The notes: generated by a model from the sequence alone, not told the origin. A DNA stretch of 64,000 nucleotides from Catellatospora sp. TT07R-123 (GCF_018327705.1 NZ_BNEM01000001.1:4402001-4466000); one strand, 5' to 3'. Shown: positions 10,618 to 21,007, numbered from the stretch's first letter. Made by a program: numbers and translations.

Positions 10618-12798
10618 GTGGCGCTGGCGCTGTACCGCAAGTACCGCCCCCGCACCTTCGCCGAGGTGATCGGGCAGGATCACGTCACCGAGCCCCTGAT
10701 CCAGGCGCTGAAGAGCGGGCGGCTCAACCACGCCTACCTGTTCTCCGGGCCGCGCGGCTGCGGCAAGACCTCCAGCGCGCGCATCCTGGCCCGCTCGCTG
10801 AACTGCGCCAAGGGCCCGACCCCGGAGCCGTGCGGCGAGTGCGACTCGTGCCGCGCGCTGGCACCCGACGGCCCCGGCTCGATCGACGTCATCGAGATCG
10901 ACGCGGCCAGCCACGGCGGCGTCGACGACGCCCGTGAGCTGCGTGAGCGCGCGTTCTTCGCGCCCGCGGTGAGCCGCTACAAGATCTACATCATCGACGA
11001 GGCGCACATGGTCTCGTCGGCGGGCTTCAACGCGCTCCTGAAGCTCGTCGAGGAGCCCCCGGAGTACGTCAAGTTCATCTTCGCCACCACCGAGCCGGAG
11101 AAGGTGCTGGGCACCATCCGGTCCCGGACCCACCACTACCCGTTCCGGCTCTTCCCGCCCGGCGTGCTCCGGCCGTACCTGGAGCAGCTGTGCGCGTCCG
11201 AGGGCGTCACGGTGGAGCCGCAGGTGCTGCCGCTGGTGGTGCGCGCGGGCGGCGGCTCGGCCCGCGACACGCTGTCGGTGCTCGACCAGCTCATCGCCGG
11301 TTCCGGGCCCGAAGGCGTCACGTACGCCCGCGCGGTGTCCCTGCTCGGGGTCACCGACGCCGCCCTGATCGACGAGATGGTCGACGCCCTGATCGCCGGG
11401 GACGGCTCGGCCGCGTTCGCCACCATCGACCGGGTCTCCGAGGCGGGGCACGACTCCCGCCGCTTCGCCGGCGACCTGCTGGAGCGGCTGCGCGACCTGA
11501 TCATCCTGCGGCAGGTGCCGGAGGCGGCGGCCAACGGGCTGGTGGACGTGCCCGAGGAGCAGCTGACCCGGATGCGCGCCCAGGCCGGGCAGCTCGGCCC
11601 GGCGACGCTGTCGCGCTGCGCCGACATCGTGGCCAACGGCCTGGTCGAGATGCGGGGCGCGACCTCGCCGCGGCTGCTGCTGGAGCTGATCGCCGCGCGC
11701 ATGCTGCTGCCCGCCGTGGACGACTCCGCGTCCGCGCTGCTCCAGCGCCTGGAGCGGCTGGAGTCGGGCGCCGTGGCCCCGCGCCCGGCCGACCACGCCC
11801 GTGCCGAGCCGTCGGCCCGCGCCGAAGCACCTCGCGCCGAGACCCCGACCCGGCCCGAACCCGGCCGTGACGCTGCGCCCGCCCAGCCGCCGGCCCCGCC
11901 GGCCCCGCAGGCCCCGCAGGCCGCGGCCCGGCCCACTCCGGCGGCGGCCCCGGTCAGTGCGGCGCCGGTCAATGCGGCGCCCGCGCCGGTGAGCTCCGTG
12001 CCCGTGAGCGCCGTTCCCGTCAGTGCTCCCGCGGGGGCCGCGGCGGCCGGTGGCGCGGGCAGCGCCGCCGACGTGCGCCGCTCGTGGGACGAGATCGTGC
12101 GCACGATCGGTCGGACGAGCAAGAAGGCCGCCGCGTTCGCCCGGGAGGCGGTCGTCCGCGACCTCGACGGGCACACGCTGGTCCTCCTGTTCAAGCACAA
12201 GATCCACGCGTCCGGGGTGGAGAACGACCCCGCGCCGCTGCTGGAGGCGGTGCACCAGGTGCTCGGCGGCACGTGGCAGCTGCGCTGCGAGGTCGGCGGC
12301 GACCAGCGTGGCGCCGCGCCCGCGCGTACGGTCGGCGCCGCCCCCTCGGTGGCCGCGCCGCGACCCGCCGCTCCCGCCCCGCCCGGTGGTGACACCGACT
12401 GGCCCGCCACGGCACCGGTCGGCGGGGTGGCACCCGGCGCCGCGCCGGTCAGTGCCCCGGCCGCACCGAGCCGCCCGACCGCCGCGCCGAGCGGACCCGC
12501 CGCGCGCCGCGGCCCTGCCACGTCCGGCGGTGCGACCGGCGGCGCGGGGCGGCCGAGCCGGCCCCAGACCGCGGCCGGGCGCCGGGCACACGCCGACGAC
12601 GGCCCCCCGCTGGACGAGCCGCCCTATGACCCCGAGTTCGACGGCCCGCCGCCGGGCGGGGTGCGCGCGTACGAGGGATTCGATCCCGGCGACGAGCCCA
12701 CCGACGAGGTGATGGACGCCGCCACCGCGCGCCAGTCCACCGAGCAGGCCGCCGTCGACTCCCTCCGCCACTCCTTCAACCTGGAGAAACTCGACTGA
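10618..12798 (+). CDS. dnaX: DNA polymerase III subunits gamma and tau
   Basis: Clamp-loader ATPase of the replisome. 726 aa from a GTG behind GGAGGAGCC. AAA+ core: Walker A GPRGCGKT at 44-51, zinc-binding Cys 63, 72, 75 and 78, Walker B with DEAH at 127-130, sensor and arginine-finger region GTIRSRTHHY near 168. The collar domain runs to about 360. A Pro/Ala linker (about 385-475) leads to a tau-like domain (about 485-570) and a second Pro/Ala/Gly linker with an acidic end. dnaX is commonly followed by ybaB-recR on the same strand; here those lie 7 kb away on the opposite strand with a peptide transporter operon between. Confidence 0.96.
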   Translation: MALALYRKYRPRTFAEVIGQDHVTEPLIQALKSGRLNHAYLFSGPRGCGKTSSARILARSLNCAKGPTPEPCGECDSCRALAPDGPGSIDVIEIDAASHGGVDDARELRERAFFAPAVSRYKIYIIDEAHMVSSAGFNALLKLVEEPPEYVKFIFATTEPEKVLGTIRSRTHHYPFRLFPPGVLRPYLEQLCASEGVTVEPQVLPLVVRAGGGSARDTLSVLDQLIAGSGPEGVTYARAVSLLGVTDAALIDEMVDALIAGDGSAAFATIDRVSEAGHDSRRFAGDLLERLRDLIILRQVPEAAANGLVDVPEEQLTRMRAQAGQLGPATLSRCADIVANGLVEMRGATSPRLLLELIAARMLLPAVDDSASALLQRLERLESGAVAPRPADHARAEPSARAEAPRAETPTRPEPGRDAAPAQPPAPPAPQAPQAAARPTPAAAPVSAAPVNAAPAPVSSVPVSAVPVSAPAGAAAAGGAGSAADVRRSWDEIVRTIGRTSKKAAAFAREAVVRDLDGHTLVLLFKHKIHASGVENDPAPLLEAVHQVLGGTWQLRCEVGGDQRGAAPARTVGAAPSVAAPRPAAPAPPGGDTDWPATAPVGGVAPGAAPVSAPAAPSRPTAAPSGPAARRGPATSGGATGGAGRPSRPQTAAGRRAHADDGPPLDEPPYDPEFDGPPPGGVRAYEGFDPGDEPTDEVMDAATARQSTEQAAVDSLRHSFNLEKLD

Positions 12799-12837
12799 CC
12801 CGCCTGCCACCCTGCCGCCGACCGCGCGTCGGCGGCC

Positions 12838-12900
12838 GGGTCAGGCTGGGTCAGGCGGGTCAGGCGGGTCCGGCTGGGTCAGGCGGGGTCAGGCTGGGTT
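12838..12900. repeat. short tandem repeat, ~10-bp unit GGGTCAGGCT/G
   Basis: About six and a half imperfect copies of GGGTCAGGC(T/G) directly after the dnaX 3' end. The unit length varies between 9 and 11 bases. The rest of 12799-13032 is GC-rich with no convincing gene. Confidence 0.8.
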
Positions 12901-13032
12901 GATCGGTGCTTCCGGTCAGAACCTCGCCTCAGCCAGCATCTCCTGACCGAAGACAGCGATCACCGCGCGCCGCGCCGCCGCCACCCGCCGCGCCACCGCC
13001 ACGGGCCGTGCCGCCGCAAGTTGTACCAACGC

Positions 13033-13066
13033 AGAGGGCGAGGGCACCCACGTGCCCTCGCCCTCT
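13033..13066 (-). terminator. terminator of the peptide transporter operon
   Basis: AGAGGGCGAGGGCAC pairs perfectly with its complement over 15 bp with a 4-base loop, 15 bases beyond the stop of the last operon gene. It would also stop dnaX transcripts from the other side. Confidence 0.8.
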
Positions 13067-13080
13067 CGCAGCTGATGCCG

Positions 13081-14099
<1,019 letters not shown>

Positions 14100-14103
<4 letters not shown>

Positions 14104-15167
14104 GCAGCTCCCTCCAGGTTCGGCTTGATCTCTTGCTGCCAGATCTGGCGGCGCTGCGGCGCGGGCAGGTGGCACCGCACCGAGTGGCTGCCGCTGTCGA
14201 GCGACAGCAGCTCCGGGACCTCGTTCCGGCTGGCCCCGCCCGTGCGGTCGGCGAAGGCGCACCGCGGGTGGAAGGAGCAGCCCGAGGGCACGTTGATCAG
14301 CGACGGCGGGGTGCCCTTGATGGGCAGCAGCCGGTCGGTCACCGGGCGGTCCAGGCGGGGCATCGACCCGAGCAGGCCCCAGGTGTAGGGGTGCTCCGGC
14401 CGCTCGAAGATGTCCTCGGCGGTGCCGTACTCGATGCACTTGCCGCCGTACATGACCAGGACGTCGTCGGCCAGTTCGGCGGTGACCCCGAGGTCGTGCG
14501 TGATGATGACCAGCGCCGAATTGAACTCCTGCTGGAGGTCGCGCATCAGGTCCAGGATCTGCGCCTGCACCGTCACGTCCAGGGCGGTGGTCGGCTCATC
14601 GGCGATCAGCAGCTCGGGGTCGCAGGACAGCGCCATGGCGATCATGGCCCGCTGGCGCATACCGCCGGAGAACTGGTGCGGGAAGTCGTCCACGCGCCGG
14701 TCGGGCTGCGGGATGCCGACCCGGCCGAGCATGTCGATCGCGTGCTTGCGGGCGACCTTCTTCGACACGTTGTGGTGCACCCGGTACGCCTCGATGATCT
14801 GGGCGCCGACGGTGTAGTACGGGTGCATCGCCGACAGCGGGTCCTGGAAGATCATCGCCATCCGCTTGCCGCGCAGCTTGCGCACGGACTCCGGCGAGGC
14901 GCTGACCAGCTCCTGGCCGTCGAGCCAGATCTCGCCCGAGACGCTGGCGTTGCGCTTGTTGTAGATGCCGAGGATGCCCAGGCTGGACACCGACTTGCCG
15001 GAGCCCGACTCGCCCACGATGCCCAGCGTCTTGCCACGCTCCAGCGTGAACGACAGCCCGTCGACGGACTTGACCAGGCCGTCCTCGGTCGGGAAGTGGA
15101 CCTTGAGGTCGCGCAGCTCCAGGAAGGAGGTGGCCTCCGCCTGGCGGGGAGAGATCACAGTGTTCAT
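14100..15167 (-). CDS. peptide ABC transporter ATP-binding protein (DppD/OppD type)
   Basis: 355 aa from ATG 15167, overlapping the permease stop by 4 bases (ATGA). Walker A GESGSGKS is at about 51-58, the signature FSGGMRQR near 166, Walker [19 protein letters not shown] near 187. The C-terminal oligopeptide domain has [18 protein letters not shown]. The longer open frame upstream lies out of frame within the permease and is not used. It forms a heterodimeric ATPase with the DppF-type protein. Confidence 0.93.
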
Positions 15168-16192
15168 GACAGCCTCACCCGGGGGTCGACGACCGCGTAC
15201 ATCACGTCCACGATCAGGTTGGCGATGACGACGAAGAAGGCGGCCACCATGGTCACGCCCATGATCTTGGGCATGTCCTGGGCGAAGATCGCATCGATCG
15301 TGTACTTGCCGACGCCCTGCAGGGAGAACGTGCTCTCGGTCAGCACCGCGCCGCCCAGCAGCAGGCCGAGGTCCAGACCGAAGATGGTGACGATCGGGGT
15401 CAGCGCCGCGCGCAGGCCGTGCCTGGTGATGACGGTGCGCTCGCGCAGGCCCTTGGCCCGTGCCGTACGGATGTAGTCCTCGCCCATCGTCTCCAGCATG
15501 CCCGCCCGGGTGATCCGGGCGTAGCCGGCGGCGTAGATGAACGCCAGGGTGATCCACGGCAGGATCAGGTTGTACGCCCACTCGATCGGGTTCTCGGTGA
15601 TCGGGGTGAACGCGCCGCCCTTGGCGGTGATGTCCAGGTACAGCGGCGGAGCGCCGTAGCTCAGGAAGGTCAGCGCGAACAGACCGGTGAAGAAGATCGG
15701 CAGCGAGACGCCGCTGAGCGCGATGCCCATGCTGGCCCGGTCGAAGATGCTGCCGCGCTTGAGCGCCGACACCACGCCGGTGGCGACGCCGCCCAGCAGC
15801 CAGAGGATCGCGGCGCCCAGGGCCAGCGACACCGTCACCGGCAGGCGGTCGAGGATGTCCAGCCAGACGGGCTGGTGCGTGATGAAGGAGTAGCCGAAGC
15901 ACGGCGCGGAGCAGTGCTCGACGCCCGGCCCGTAGTTGTAGTCCGCACCCATCACGATGTCGCGCAGCCAGCGCCCGTACTGCACCCAGAGCGAGTCGTG
16001 GAAGCCGAGCCGCTCGGCGGCCAGCGCCACCGTCTCGGGGGTCGAGGTCTTGCCGACGTAGCGCGCCGCGAAGCTCTCCGGCGTCGCGCCCGCGAGGCGG
16101 GGGAGCCCGAAGAAGATCATGAAAGTGCAGAAGCTGACCGCGACGAGCATCAGCACCGCGCCGAACAGACGCCTGATGATGTATGTGACCAC
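15164..16192 (-). CDS. peptide ABC transporter permease (DppB/OppB type)
   Basis: 342 aa with a first helix at about 9-30 (VTYIIRRLFGAVLMLVAVSF) and five more after a long extracellular loop that is larger than usual (about 40-125) and contains two Cys (EHCSAPCFGYS), possibly a disulfide. The EAA-loop, ETMGEDYIRTARAKGL, at about 235-250 contacts the ATPases. It is separated from the upstream binding-protein gene by a strong hairpin (16205-16238), so it may be expressed at a lower level than the binding protein. Confidence 0.93.
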   Translation of the reverse strand: MVTYIIRRLFGAVLMLVAVSFCTFMIFFGLPRLAGATPESFAARYVGKTSTPETVALAAERLGFHDSLWVQYGRWLRDIVMGADYNYGPGVEHCSAPCFGYSFITHQPVWLDILDRLPVTVSLALGAAILWLLGGVATGVVSALKRGSIFDRASMGIALSGVSLPIFFTGLFALTFLSYGAPPLYLDITAKGGAFTPITENPIEWAYNLILPWITLAFIYAAGYARITRAGMLETMGEDYIRTARAKGLRERTVITRHGLRAALTPIVTIFGLDLGLLLGGAVLTESTFSLQGVGKYTIDAIFAQDMPKIMGVTMVAAFFVVIANLIVDVMYAVVDPRVRLS

Positions 16193-16204
16193 AATCGTCG
16201 GCTC

Positions 16205-16238
16205 GGGTGGCCCGGCCCGCTTCCGGGCCGGGCCACCC
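16205..16238 (-). promoter_or_regulatory. intra-operon hairpin between binding protein and permease genes
   Basis: GGGTGGCCCGGCCCG and its exact complement make a 15-bp perfect stem with a CTTC loop, in the 94-base gap after the binding-protein stop. Such a structure in this place typically stabilises the upstream message or partially terminates transcription, giving an excess of binding protein over permease. The effect here is inferred. Confidence 0.7.
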
Positions 16239-16286
16239 TACGCCTTCACCTACCTTTGGTTGTTGCTGTGTGTAGCGGGTGAGGGA

Positions 16287-18047
16287 TTACTGCTGCACAC
16301 CCATGGAGAGGTAGTCGTACTGACCGAACGACTCGTTGATGAAGACGTTGGTCGCGTTCTTGCCGCGCAGCGTCAGCGCCTTGGCCCAGACACCCGGCAG
16401 GATGACCGCGTTCTCCATGACCTTCTTGTCGACCTGGCCCCACAGCGCGTCGCGCTTGGCCTGGTCGGTCTCGTTGAACGCGGCGTCGATCAGCGCGTCG
16501 ACCTCGGGGCTCATGACCGAGAGGTTCGACGAGCCGCCCGAGTCACGGATGACCCGGCTGTCGACGATCTGCTGCAGGAAGCCGAAGCCGTCGTTCCAGT
16601 CCGCGCCCCAGCCGTTGGTGGCCAGACCCAGCTGGGCCTCACCGTTGCGGAAGCCCGGCTTGCCGGCGTACAGCGCGAAGTAGTCACCGGTCGGGTAACC
16701 CTTCAGGGTCAGCTTGATGCCGACGCGGGCCAGCGACTGCTGCAGCGCCTCGGCGGTCGCCTTCTCCTTCGGGCGGTCCGAGCGGTACGCCATGTTGGCG
16801 TCGAAGCCGGTGGGCTTGCCACAGGCGGTCAGCGCGGCCTTGGCCTTGTCGAGGTCGCCCTTGTGGTCGGCCCCGTTCGGGTACAGGTCCTCGGTCAGGT
16901 GACCCGGCACCTGCGGCGGCAGCATGCTGGTCGCGATCGCGCCACCGGCGAACTCACCGTTGTAGGCGTTCTGGTAGCCGACCTTGTCGACCGCGTACAT
17001 CACGGCCTTGCGGCACTCGATGTTGTCGAACGGCTTCACCATCGGGTTGATCGAGGTGTACCACAGACGCGGGATCGACGGGTTGTCCGCGCGAGCCTTC
17101 AGGTCCGGGGTGGACAGCACCTTCGACAGGGTCGCGGCCTGCACACCCGTGCCGGCGATGTCGACCTGCAGGTCACCGGAGATGAGCTGGTTGTCGATGT
17201 CGTTGGCGTTGAGGCCGAGCTTGACCTCGTAGCGGTCCGGCAGCGCCTTGCGGTTCGGGTCGGTCGCCGCGCTCCACTCGGGGTTGCGCTTGAGGGTGAA
17301 GCCCTTGCCCGCCTCGTACGTGTCGAACATGTACGGGCCGGAGGAGATCACGTGCTCCTTGTACTTCGCGCCCGTGTCCTTGGCCTCCGGGACCGGAACG
17401 GTCGACGGCTGCATCGCGAAGTAGTCGAAGCCACCGTACGGCTTGTTCAGGTGGAAGACGATGGTCAGGTCGTCCGGGGTCTCGATCGCCTTGGTGTCGA
17501 CACCCTTGCTCTTGTACGGGCCCTTGTACCCGTCCTCGAGCGCCAGCCAGTCGTTGAAGTAGGTCGGCCCGTTGACCAGGACCTCCTTGTCCAGCGACCG
17601 CAGCACGGCGTACTTGACGTCAGCCGACTTGATCGCGGTGCCGTCCTCGTACTTCAGACCCGCACGCAGCTTGTAGGTCCAGGTCTTGCCACCGTCGCTG
17701 GGAACGCCCAGGCCCTCGGCCAGGTCGCCGACCAGCTTGGTGCCCGCGGCACCCGGCGCCGGCGCGAACATGACCAGCGAGCGGCCGTAGGTGCGCAGGA
17801 AGTTCCAGGACAGACCGTAGTAGGTGTCGCCGGGGTCCACGGAGTCCCAGTCCTGGGAGGCGGCGAAGGTCAGGGTGCCGCCCTTCTTGTCGGACGGGTT
17901 GTAGACGGCACCGACACCGGCGTTGAACGCCGGCTTCGGGGCCGCGGTGCCCGGAGTCTCGTCCTTCTTGGAGCTGCACGCGGCGGCTCCAAGCGCGAGC
18001 GCGAGGACAGCCGTAGTGGCCGCCAGCGCCCTTGCCTTCTTGATCAC
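16287..18047 (-). CDS. peptide ABC transporter substrate-binding lipoprotein (DppA/OppA type)
   Basis: 586 aa from GTG 18047 behind GGGAGGAAT. Lipobox LGAAAC (Cys about 24). SBP_bac_5 features: SQDWDSVDPGDTYY near 62, the block KTWTYKLRAGLKYEDGT near 115-131, SSGPYMFDTY near 235. At the second-lobe start, LWYTSINPMVKPFDN lies near 335. It binds the solute for the operon's permeases. The closest relatives by look are oligopeptide binders of actinobacteria; the ligand cannot be read. Gene order (permease C, binding protein, permease B, ATPases) differs from the common A-B-C-D-F. Confidence 0.93.
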   Translation of the reverse strand: MIKKARALAATTAVLALALGAAACSSKKDETPGTAAPKPAFNAGVGAVYNPSDKKGGTLTFAASQDWDSVDPGDTYYGLSWNFLRTYGRSLVMFAPAPGAAGTKLVGDLAEGLGVPSDGGKTWTYKLRAGLKYEDGTAIKSADVKYAVLRSLDKEVLVNGPTYFNDWLALEDGYKGPYKSKGVDTKAIETPDDLTIVFHLNKPYGGFDYFAMQPSTVPVPEAKDTGAKYKEHVISSGPYMFDTYEAGKGFTLKRNPEWSAATDPNRKALPDRYEVKLGLNANDIDNQLISGDLQVDIAGTGVQAATLSKVLSTPDLKARADNPSIPRLWYTSINPMVKPFDNIECRKAVMYAVDKVGYQNAYNGEFAGGAIATSMLPPQVPGHLTEDLYPNGADHKGDLDKAKAALTACGKPTGFDANMAYRSDRPKEKATAEALQQSLARVGIKLTLKGYPTGDYFALYAGKPGFRNGEAQLGLATNGWGADWNDGFGFLQQIVDSRVIRDSGGSSNLSVMSPEVDALIDAAFNETDQAKRDALWGQVDKKVMENAVILPGVWAKALTLRGKNATNVFINESFGQYDYLSMGVQQ

Positions 18048-18125
18048 TTGCGATTCCTCCCTAACGGTGCGGCCCGGTCGGCCGCGATCTGGGGTGGTGG
18101 TCTTGGTTACCGCTCCTGCGGCTGA

Positions 18126-19121
18126 TCAGCGCTTGCCCTTGGGGTCGAGCGCGTCGCGCAGGCCGTCGCCGAAGAGGTTGAACGCCAGCACGGTCACGAA
18201 GATCGCCGCACCGGGGAAGAACATGAAGTGGGGCAGGTTGGTCCAGTTCGCGGCCTCGCCGAGCATGCCGCCCCAGCTCGGGGTCGGCGGCTGGATGCCG
18301 ACACCCAGGAAGGACAGCGCCGCCTCGAACAGCACGTTGCTCGGGATGAGCAGCGTGGCGTAGATCAGGATCGGCGCCACGAGGTTGGGCAGCATCTCCC
18401 GGACGATGATGTACGGCGCACGGGCGCCCAGGCTGCGCGCGGCGTCGACGAACTCGCGCTCGCGCAGCGACAGCGTCTGACCGCGCACGATGCGCGCGAT
18501 GTAGGGCCAGTTGAAGAAGCCGATGATGAAGACCAGGATCGCGATCTTCAGGCCGTTGCCGGAGAGCCCGAACGCGTGGTCGGGCAGCACCCCCACGATG
18601 GCGAGCGCGAAGACCAGCAGCGGGAAGGCGAGGAACAGGTCCATCAGGCGGCTGATGATCGTGTCGACCCAGCCGCCCAGGTACCCGGCCACGACCCCGA
18701 GGGTCGCTCCGATGGTCACCGACAGCAGCGTCGCCAGGAACGCGATGAGCAGCGAGATCCGGGCGCCGAAGACGATCCGGCTGAAGATGTCGCGGCCCTT
18801 CTGCGGCTCCAGGCCGAACCAGAAGTCTGAGCTGATCCCGCTGTTGAGCGGGCCGCTGACCGGCACGCCGCCCGTCGACTGGTCCAGGAACTCCGGGCCG
18901 TCGTGGTATTCGTCGACCGGATGCCCGAACCACTTGACGATCAGCGGCGCGAAGACGGCCATCAGCACCAGCAGGATGATGACGATCCCACCTGCCATGG
19001 CGACGCGGTCCCGCTTCAGTCGGGTCCAGGCGATGCGGCCCAGCGAGCGTCCTTCGATCTCCTTCGCGGGCGCGGCATCTGTGCGCACCTCGGTAGTTGA
19101 GGTGTCGACTGGCGTGGCCAT
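18126..19121 (-). CDS. peptide ABC transporter permease (DppC/OppC type)
   Basis: 331 aa. The OppC N-terminal domain is visible: a basic stretch RIAWTRLKRDRVAMAGG at about 29-45 precedes helix 1. Six membrane segments follow, with the EAA-loop REREFVDAARSLGARAPYII near 220-240. It is the first gene of the minus-strand operon; its own upstream region (19122-19487) must hold the main promoter. The gap to the binding-protein gene is 78 bases and contains only that gene's ribosome site. Confidence 0.93.
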   Translation of the reverse strand: MATPVDTSTTEVRTDAAPAKEIEGRSLGRIAWTRLKRDRVAMAGGIVIILLVLMAVFAPLIVKWFGHPVDEYHDGPEFLDQSTGGVPVSGPLNSGISSDFWFGLEPQKGRDIFSRIVFGARISLLIAFLATLLSVTIGATLGVVAGYLGGWVDTIISRLMDLFLAFPLLVFALAIVGVLPDHAFGLSGNGLKIAILVFIIGFFNWPYIARIVRGQTLSLREREFVDAARSLGARAPYIIVREMLPNLVAPILIYATLLIPSNVLFEAALSFLGVGIQPPTPSWGGMLGEAANWTNLPHFMFFPGAAIFVTVLAFNLFGDGLRDALDPKGKR

Positions 19122-19487
19122 GAGACGGGGCGCCCCTCCCTGCGGAGGCCCGTCACGTCCACCGGTTGCGCCTGAGGAATGGCCGGCTGCCGCGCGACAT
19201 CCGCTCGGTTGTTACCTAGCGTGACTCGCGCCGCCCGACCCCATCCGCCGTGGGGGGCAGTCGGATGACAGGCGACAACGGTGCCGTGTGGTGCACGCCA
19301 CCGCGTGATCAGAGCATTCTTCGCGAGTCGTATGGCGTCAAGCTCGGGCGGTGCCTGTAACCAAGTTCAGGCCCGACCGTGATGAGGGCGTTATAAAAAC
19401 CGGACGCCGGTGACGCGGGAAACAGCAGCTAGATGCCATAGGAACATCGCGCTGCTTGAATATATGCCGGGGATTCCGCGATGGAAT
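19122..19487. other. non-coding region upstream of the peptide transporter operon
   Basis: 366 bases between the operon's first start and the recR stop, with lower GC in the middle. It should hold the operon promoter (minus strand) and the end of recR. Short inverted pieces such as ATCCGCC/GTCGGAT at 19249-19266 and an A/T-rich stretch TTATAAAAACC near 19391 are seen; no gene or clear operator is recognised. Confidence 0.5.
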
Positions 19488-20081
19488 TCAGAGAGTGCGG
19501 CGACCCTCGAATGCGCGACCGAGCGTGATCTCGTCGGCGTACTCCAGATCGCCGCCGACCGGCAGGCCGCTGGCGAGGCGGCTGACCGTGATGCCCATCG
19601 GCTTGACCATCAGCGCCAGGTAGGTGGCGGTGGCCTCACCCTCGGTGTTGGGGTCCGTGGCCAGGATCAGCTCGGCGACCTTCCCGCTGCTCAGCCGGGC
19701 CATCAGCTCACGGATGCGCAGGTTGTCGGGGCCGACGCCCTCCAGCGGGTTGATCGCGCCGCCGAGCACGTGGTAGCGGCCCCGGAACTCGTTGGTGCGC
19801 TCGATGGCCACCACGTCCTTGGGCTCCTCGACGACACAGATCGCGTCCTCACGCCGGCGCGGATCGCGGCAGATGCGGCACGACTCCTCTTCAGCCACGT
19901 TGTAGCACTGCACGCAGAAGCGCACCTGCTCCTTGACCCGCGTCAGGGCGGCCGCCAGCCGCTTGATGTCGGTCGGGTCGGCGGCCAGCACGTGGAAGGC
20001 GATGCGCTGGGCGCTCTTCGGGCCCACTCCGGGCAGCCGGCCGAGCTCGTCGATCAGATCCTGGATCGCACCCTCATACAC
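19488..20081 (-). CDS. recR: recombination mediator protein RecR
   Basis: 197 aa, standard length. GTG start at 20081, 12 bases after the ybaB stop. Helix-hairpin-helix [17 protein letters not shown] at the N-terminus. The zinc finger has CVQCYN and SCRICRD at about 56-73. The Toprim domain contains [12 protein letters not shown] and the conserved [17 protein letters not shown]. With RecF and RecO it loads RecA at gapped DNA. It forms the usual pair with ybaB, but runs opposite to dnaX. Confidence 0.96.
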   Translation of the reverse strand: MYEGAIQDLIDELGRLPGVGPKSAQRIAFHVLAADPTDIKRLAAALTRVKEQVRFCVQCYNVAEEESCRICRDPRRREDAICVVEEPKDVVAIERTNEFRGRYHVLGGAINPLEGVGPDNLRIRELMARLSSGKVAELILATDPNTEGEATATYLALMVKPMGITVSRLASGLPVGGDLEYADEITLGRAFEGRRTL

Positions 20082-20093
20082 GGTGGCCGGGCC

Positions 20094-20423
20094 TTAGAAG
20101 GGCAGGCCCATGCCGCCGAGACCGGCGGAGAGCGGACCCATCTTCTGCTCAGTGATCTTGCGCACCTCGTCGGCGGCGTTGGTGATCGCCGCGAGGACCA
20201 GGTCTTCGAGGGTCTCGACGTCCTCGGGGTCGACCGCCTTCGGGTCGATCGAGACGCGGCGGAACTCGCCGGTGCCGCTGGCGGTCACGGTGACCAGGCC
20301 ACCGCCCGCGGTGCCGGTCACCTCGGCCTCGGCCAGCGCCTCCTGCGCCTGCTGAAGCTGGCGCTGCAGGTTCATCAGCTGCTTCATGTTGGGCTGCTGC
20401 TGCCGTCCACCACCCGGGCGCAT
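20094..20423 (-). CDS. YbaB/EbfC family nucleoid-associated protein
   Basis: 109 aa from ATG 20423 behind AGGAG. The open frame extends to 20492, but the ribosome site and the family length fix the shorter start. An N-terminal coiled helix ([20 protein letters not shown]) is followed by the conserved [12 protein letters not shown] and [16 protein letters not shown] blocks. It binds DNA as a dimer and is nearly always co-transcribed with recR, as here. Confidence 0.93.
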   Translation of the reverse strand: MRPGGGRQQQPNMKQLMNLQRQLQQAQEALAEAEVTGTAGGGLVTVTASGTGEFRRVSIDPKAVDPEDVETLEDLVLAAITNAADEVRKITEQKMGPLSAGLGGMGLPF

Positions 20424-20527
20424 GCGTGCTCCTCTGGATCGCCGCCACTGCCGACTCCGACAGCCTAGACCGCCCCGCCGACAGACCGTCACGATCCCCG
20501 CGCGCTGCCGGACCCGGACGTGAAAGG

Positions 20528-20610
20528 GCCCCCGTGCACCCGGTATTGCCTGCTTATCCTTGCTGCCTTCCGGCCCTGGGGAGGTTCACAGGATGCCGCC
20601 GCACGGGGGC
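20528..20610 (-). ncRNA. ffs: signal recognition particle RNA (small bacterial 4.5S type)
   Basis: On the minus strand GCCCCCGTGC... and its complement (20528-20537 with 20601-20610) close a long imperfect hairpin. The apical part reads CAGGGCCGGAAGGCAGCAAG, the hallmark GGAA tetraloop with the asymmetric bulge that binds Ffh. About 83 nt between the closing stems; the transcript may be 10-15 nt longer. It lies 100 bases upstream of ybaB on the same strand. A ffs gene next to the dnaX-ybaB-recR group is common in actinobacteria. Confidence 0.9.
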
Positions 20611-20673
20611 TATGCCATGATACCCGCTGGGCCGGTCGTGCATGTCGCCACCCCGGTATGTATTCTTCTCCAC

Positions 20674-20761
20674 GGAGGATTCGCCTAGAGGCCTAGGGCG
20701 CACGCTTGGAAAGCGTGTTGGGATAAAACCCTCACGAGTTCGAATCTCGTATCCTCCGCCA
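20674..20761 (+). tRNA. tRNA-Ser(GGA)
   Basis: Acceptor GGAGGAT (20674-20680) pairs with ATCCTCC (20751-20757), discriminator G and encoded CCA. The anticodon loop CTTGGAAAG gives GGA. There is a long variable arm, as in class II serine tRNAs, and the T loop is GTTCGAATC. Confidence 0.95.
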
Positions 20762-20765
20762 GCAG

Positions 20766-20794
20766 CGAGCCCCGGTCCAGCGGACCGGGGCTCG
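20766..20794 (+). terminator. terminator after tRNA-Ser(GGA)
   Basis: CGAGCCCCGGTCC and its complement make a 13-bp perfect stem with an AGC loop immediately after the tRNA; no U-tail, as is common here. Confidence 0.75.
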
Positions 20795-20827
20795 ACTCGT
20801 CTGCGGCCGGGACCTAGCGTGGGCGGC

Positions 20828-21007
20828 ATGAGCGAGCAGGAGCGCGGCGCGGCACAGCAGCCCGTCTTCGTCTGCATGGACTGCTACGGCGCGGGCAAGC
20901 GGGTGGAGCACCGCCTCATCAGCACCCCGACGGGCACCACCACCCGCGCCCTCTGGATCACCTGCACCTGCCACCCCCACCCCGGCCAAGTGGCCACGGG
21001 CCCCTGA
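20828..21007 (+). CDS. small Cys-rich hypothetical protein (59 aa)
   Basis: ATG at 20828, 59 aa. Four Cys in VCMDCYGAGK and ITCTCHPHPG, plus His, look like a one-zinc knuckle. There is no signal peptide. The C-terminus is polar. It is framed by a tRNA terminator upstream and a repeat element downstream, so it is probably transcribed alone. Codon third positions are GC-rich as in real genes here. I cannot name the family; a zinc-binding DNA- or protein-interaction module is inference. Confidence 0.6.
   Translation: MSEQERGAAQQPVFVCMDCYGAGKRVEHRLISTPTGTTTRALWITCTCHPHPGQVATGP

Noticed and set aside
10456-12810. N-terminal continuation of the 9448-10455 frame across dnaX
   Set aside because: The signal peptide and ribosome site fix the start at 10455; the remainder is antisense to dnaX.
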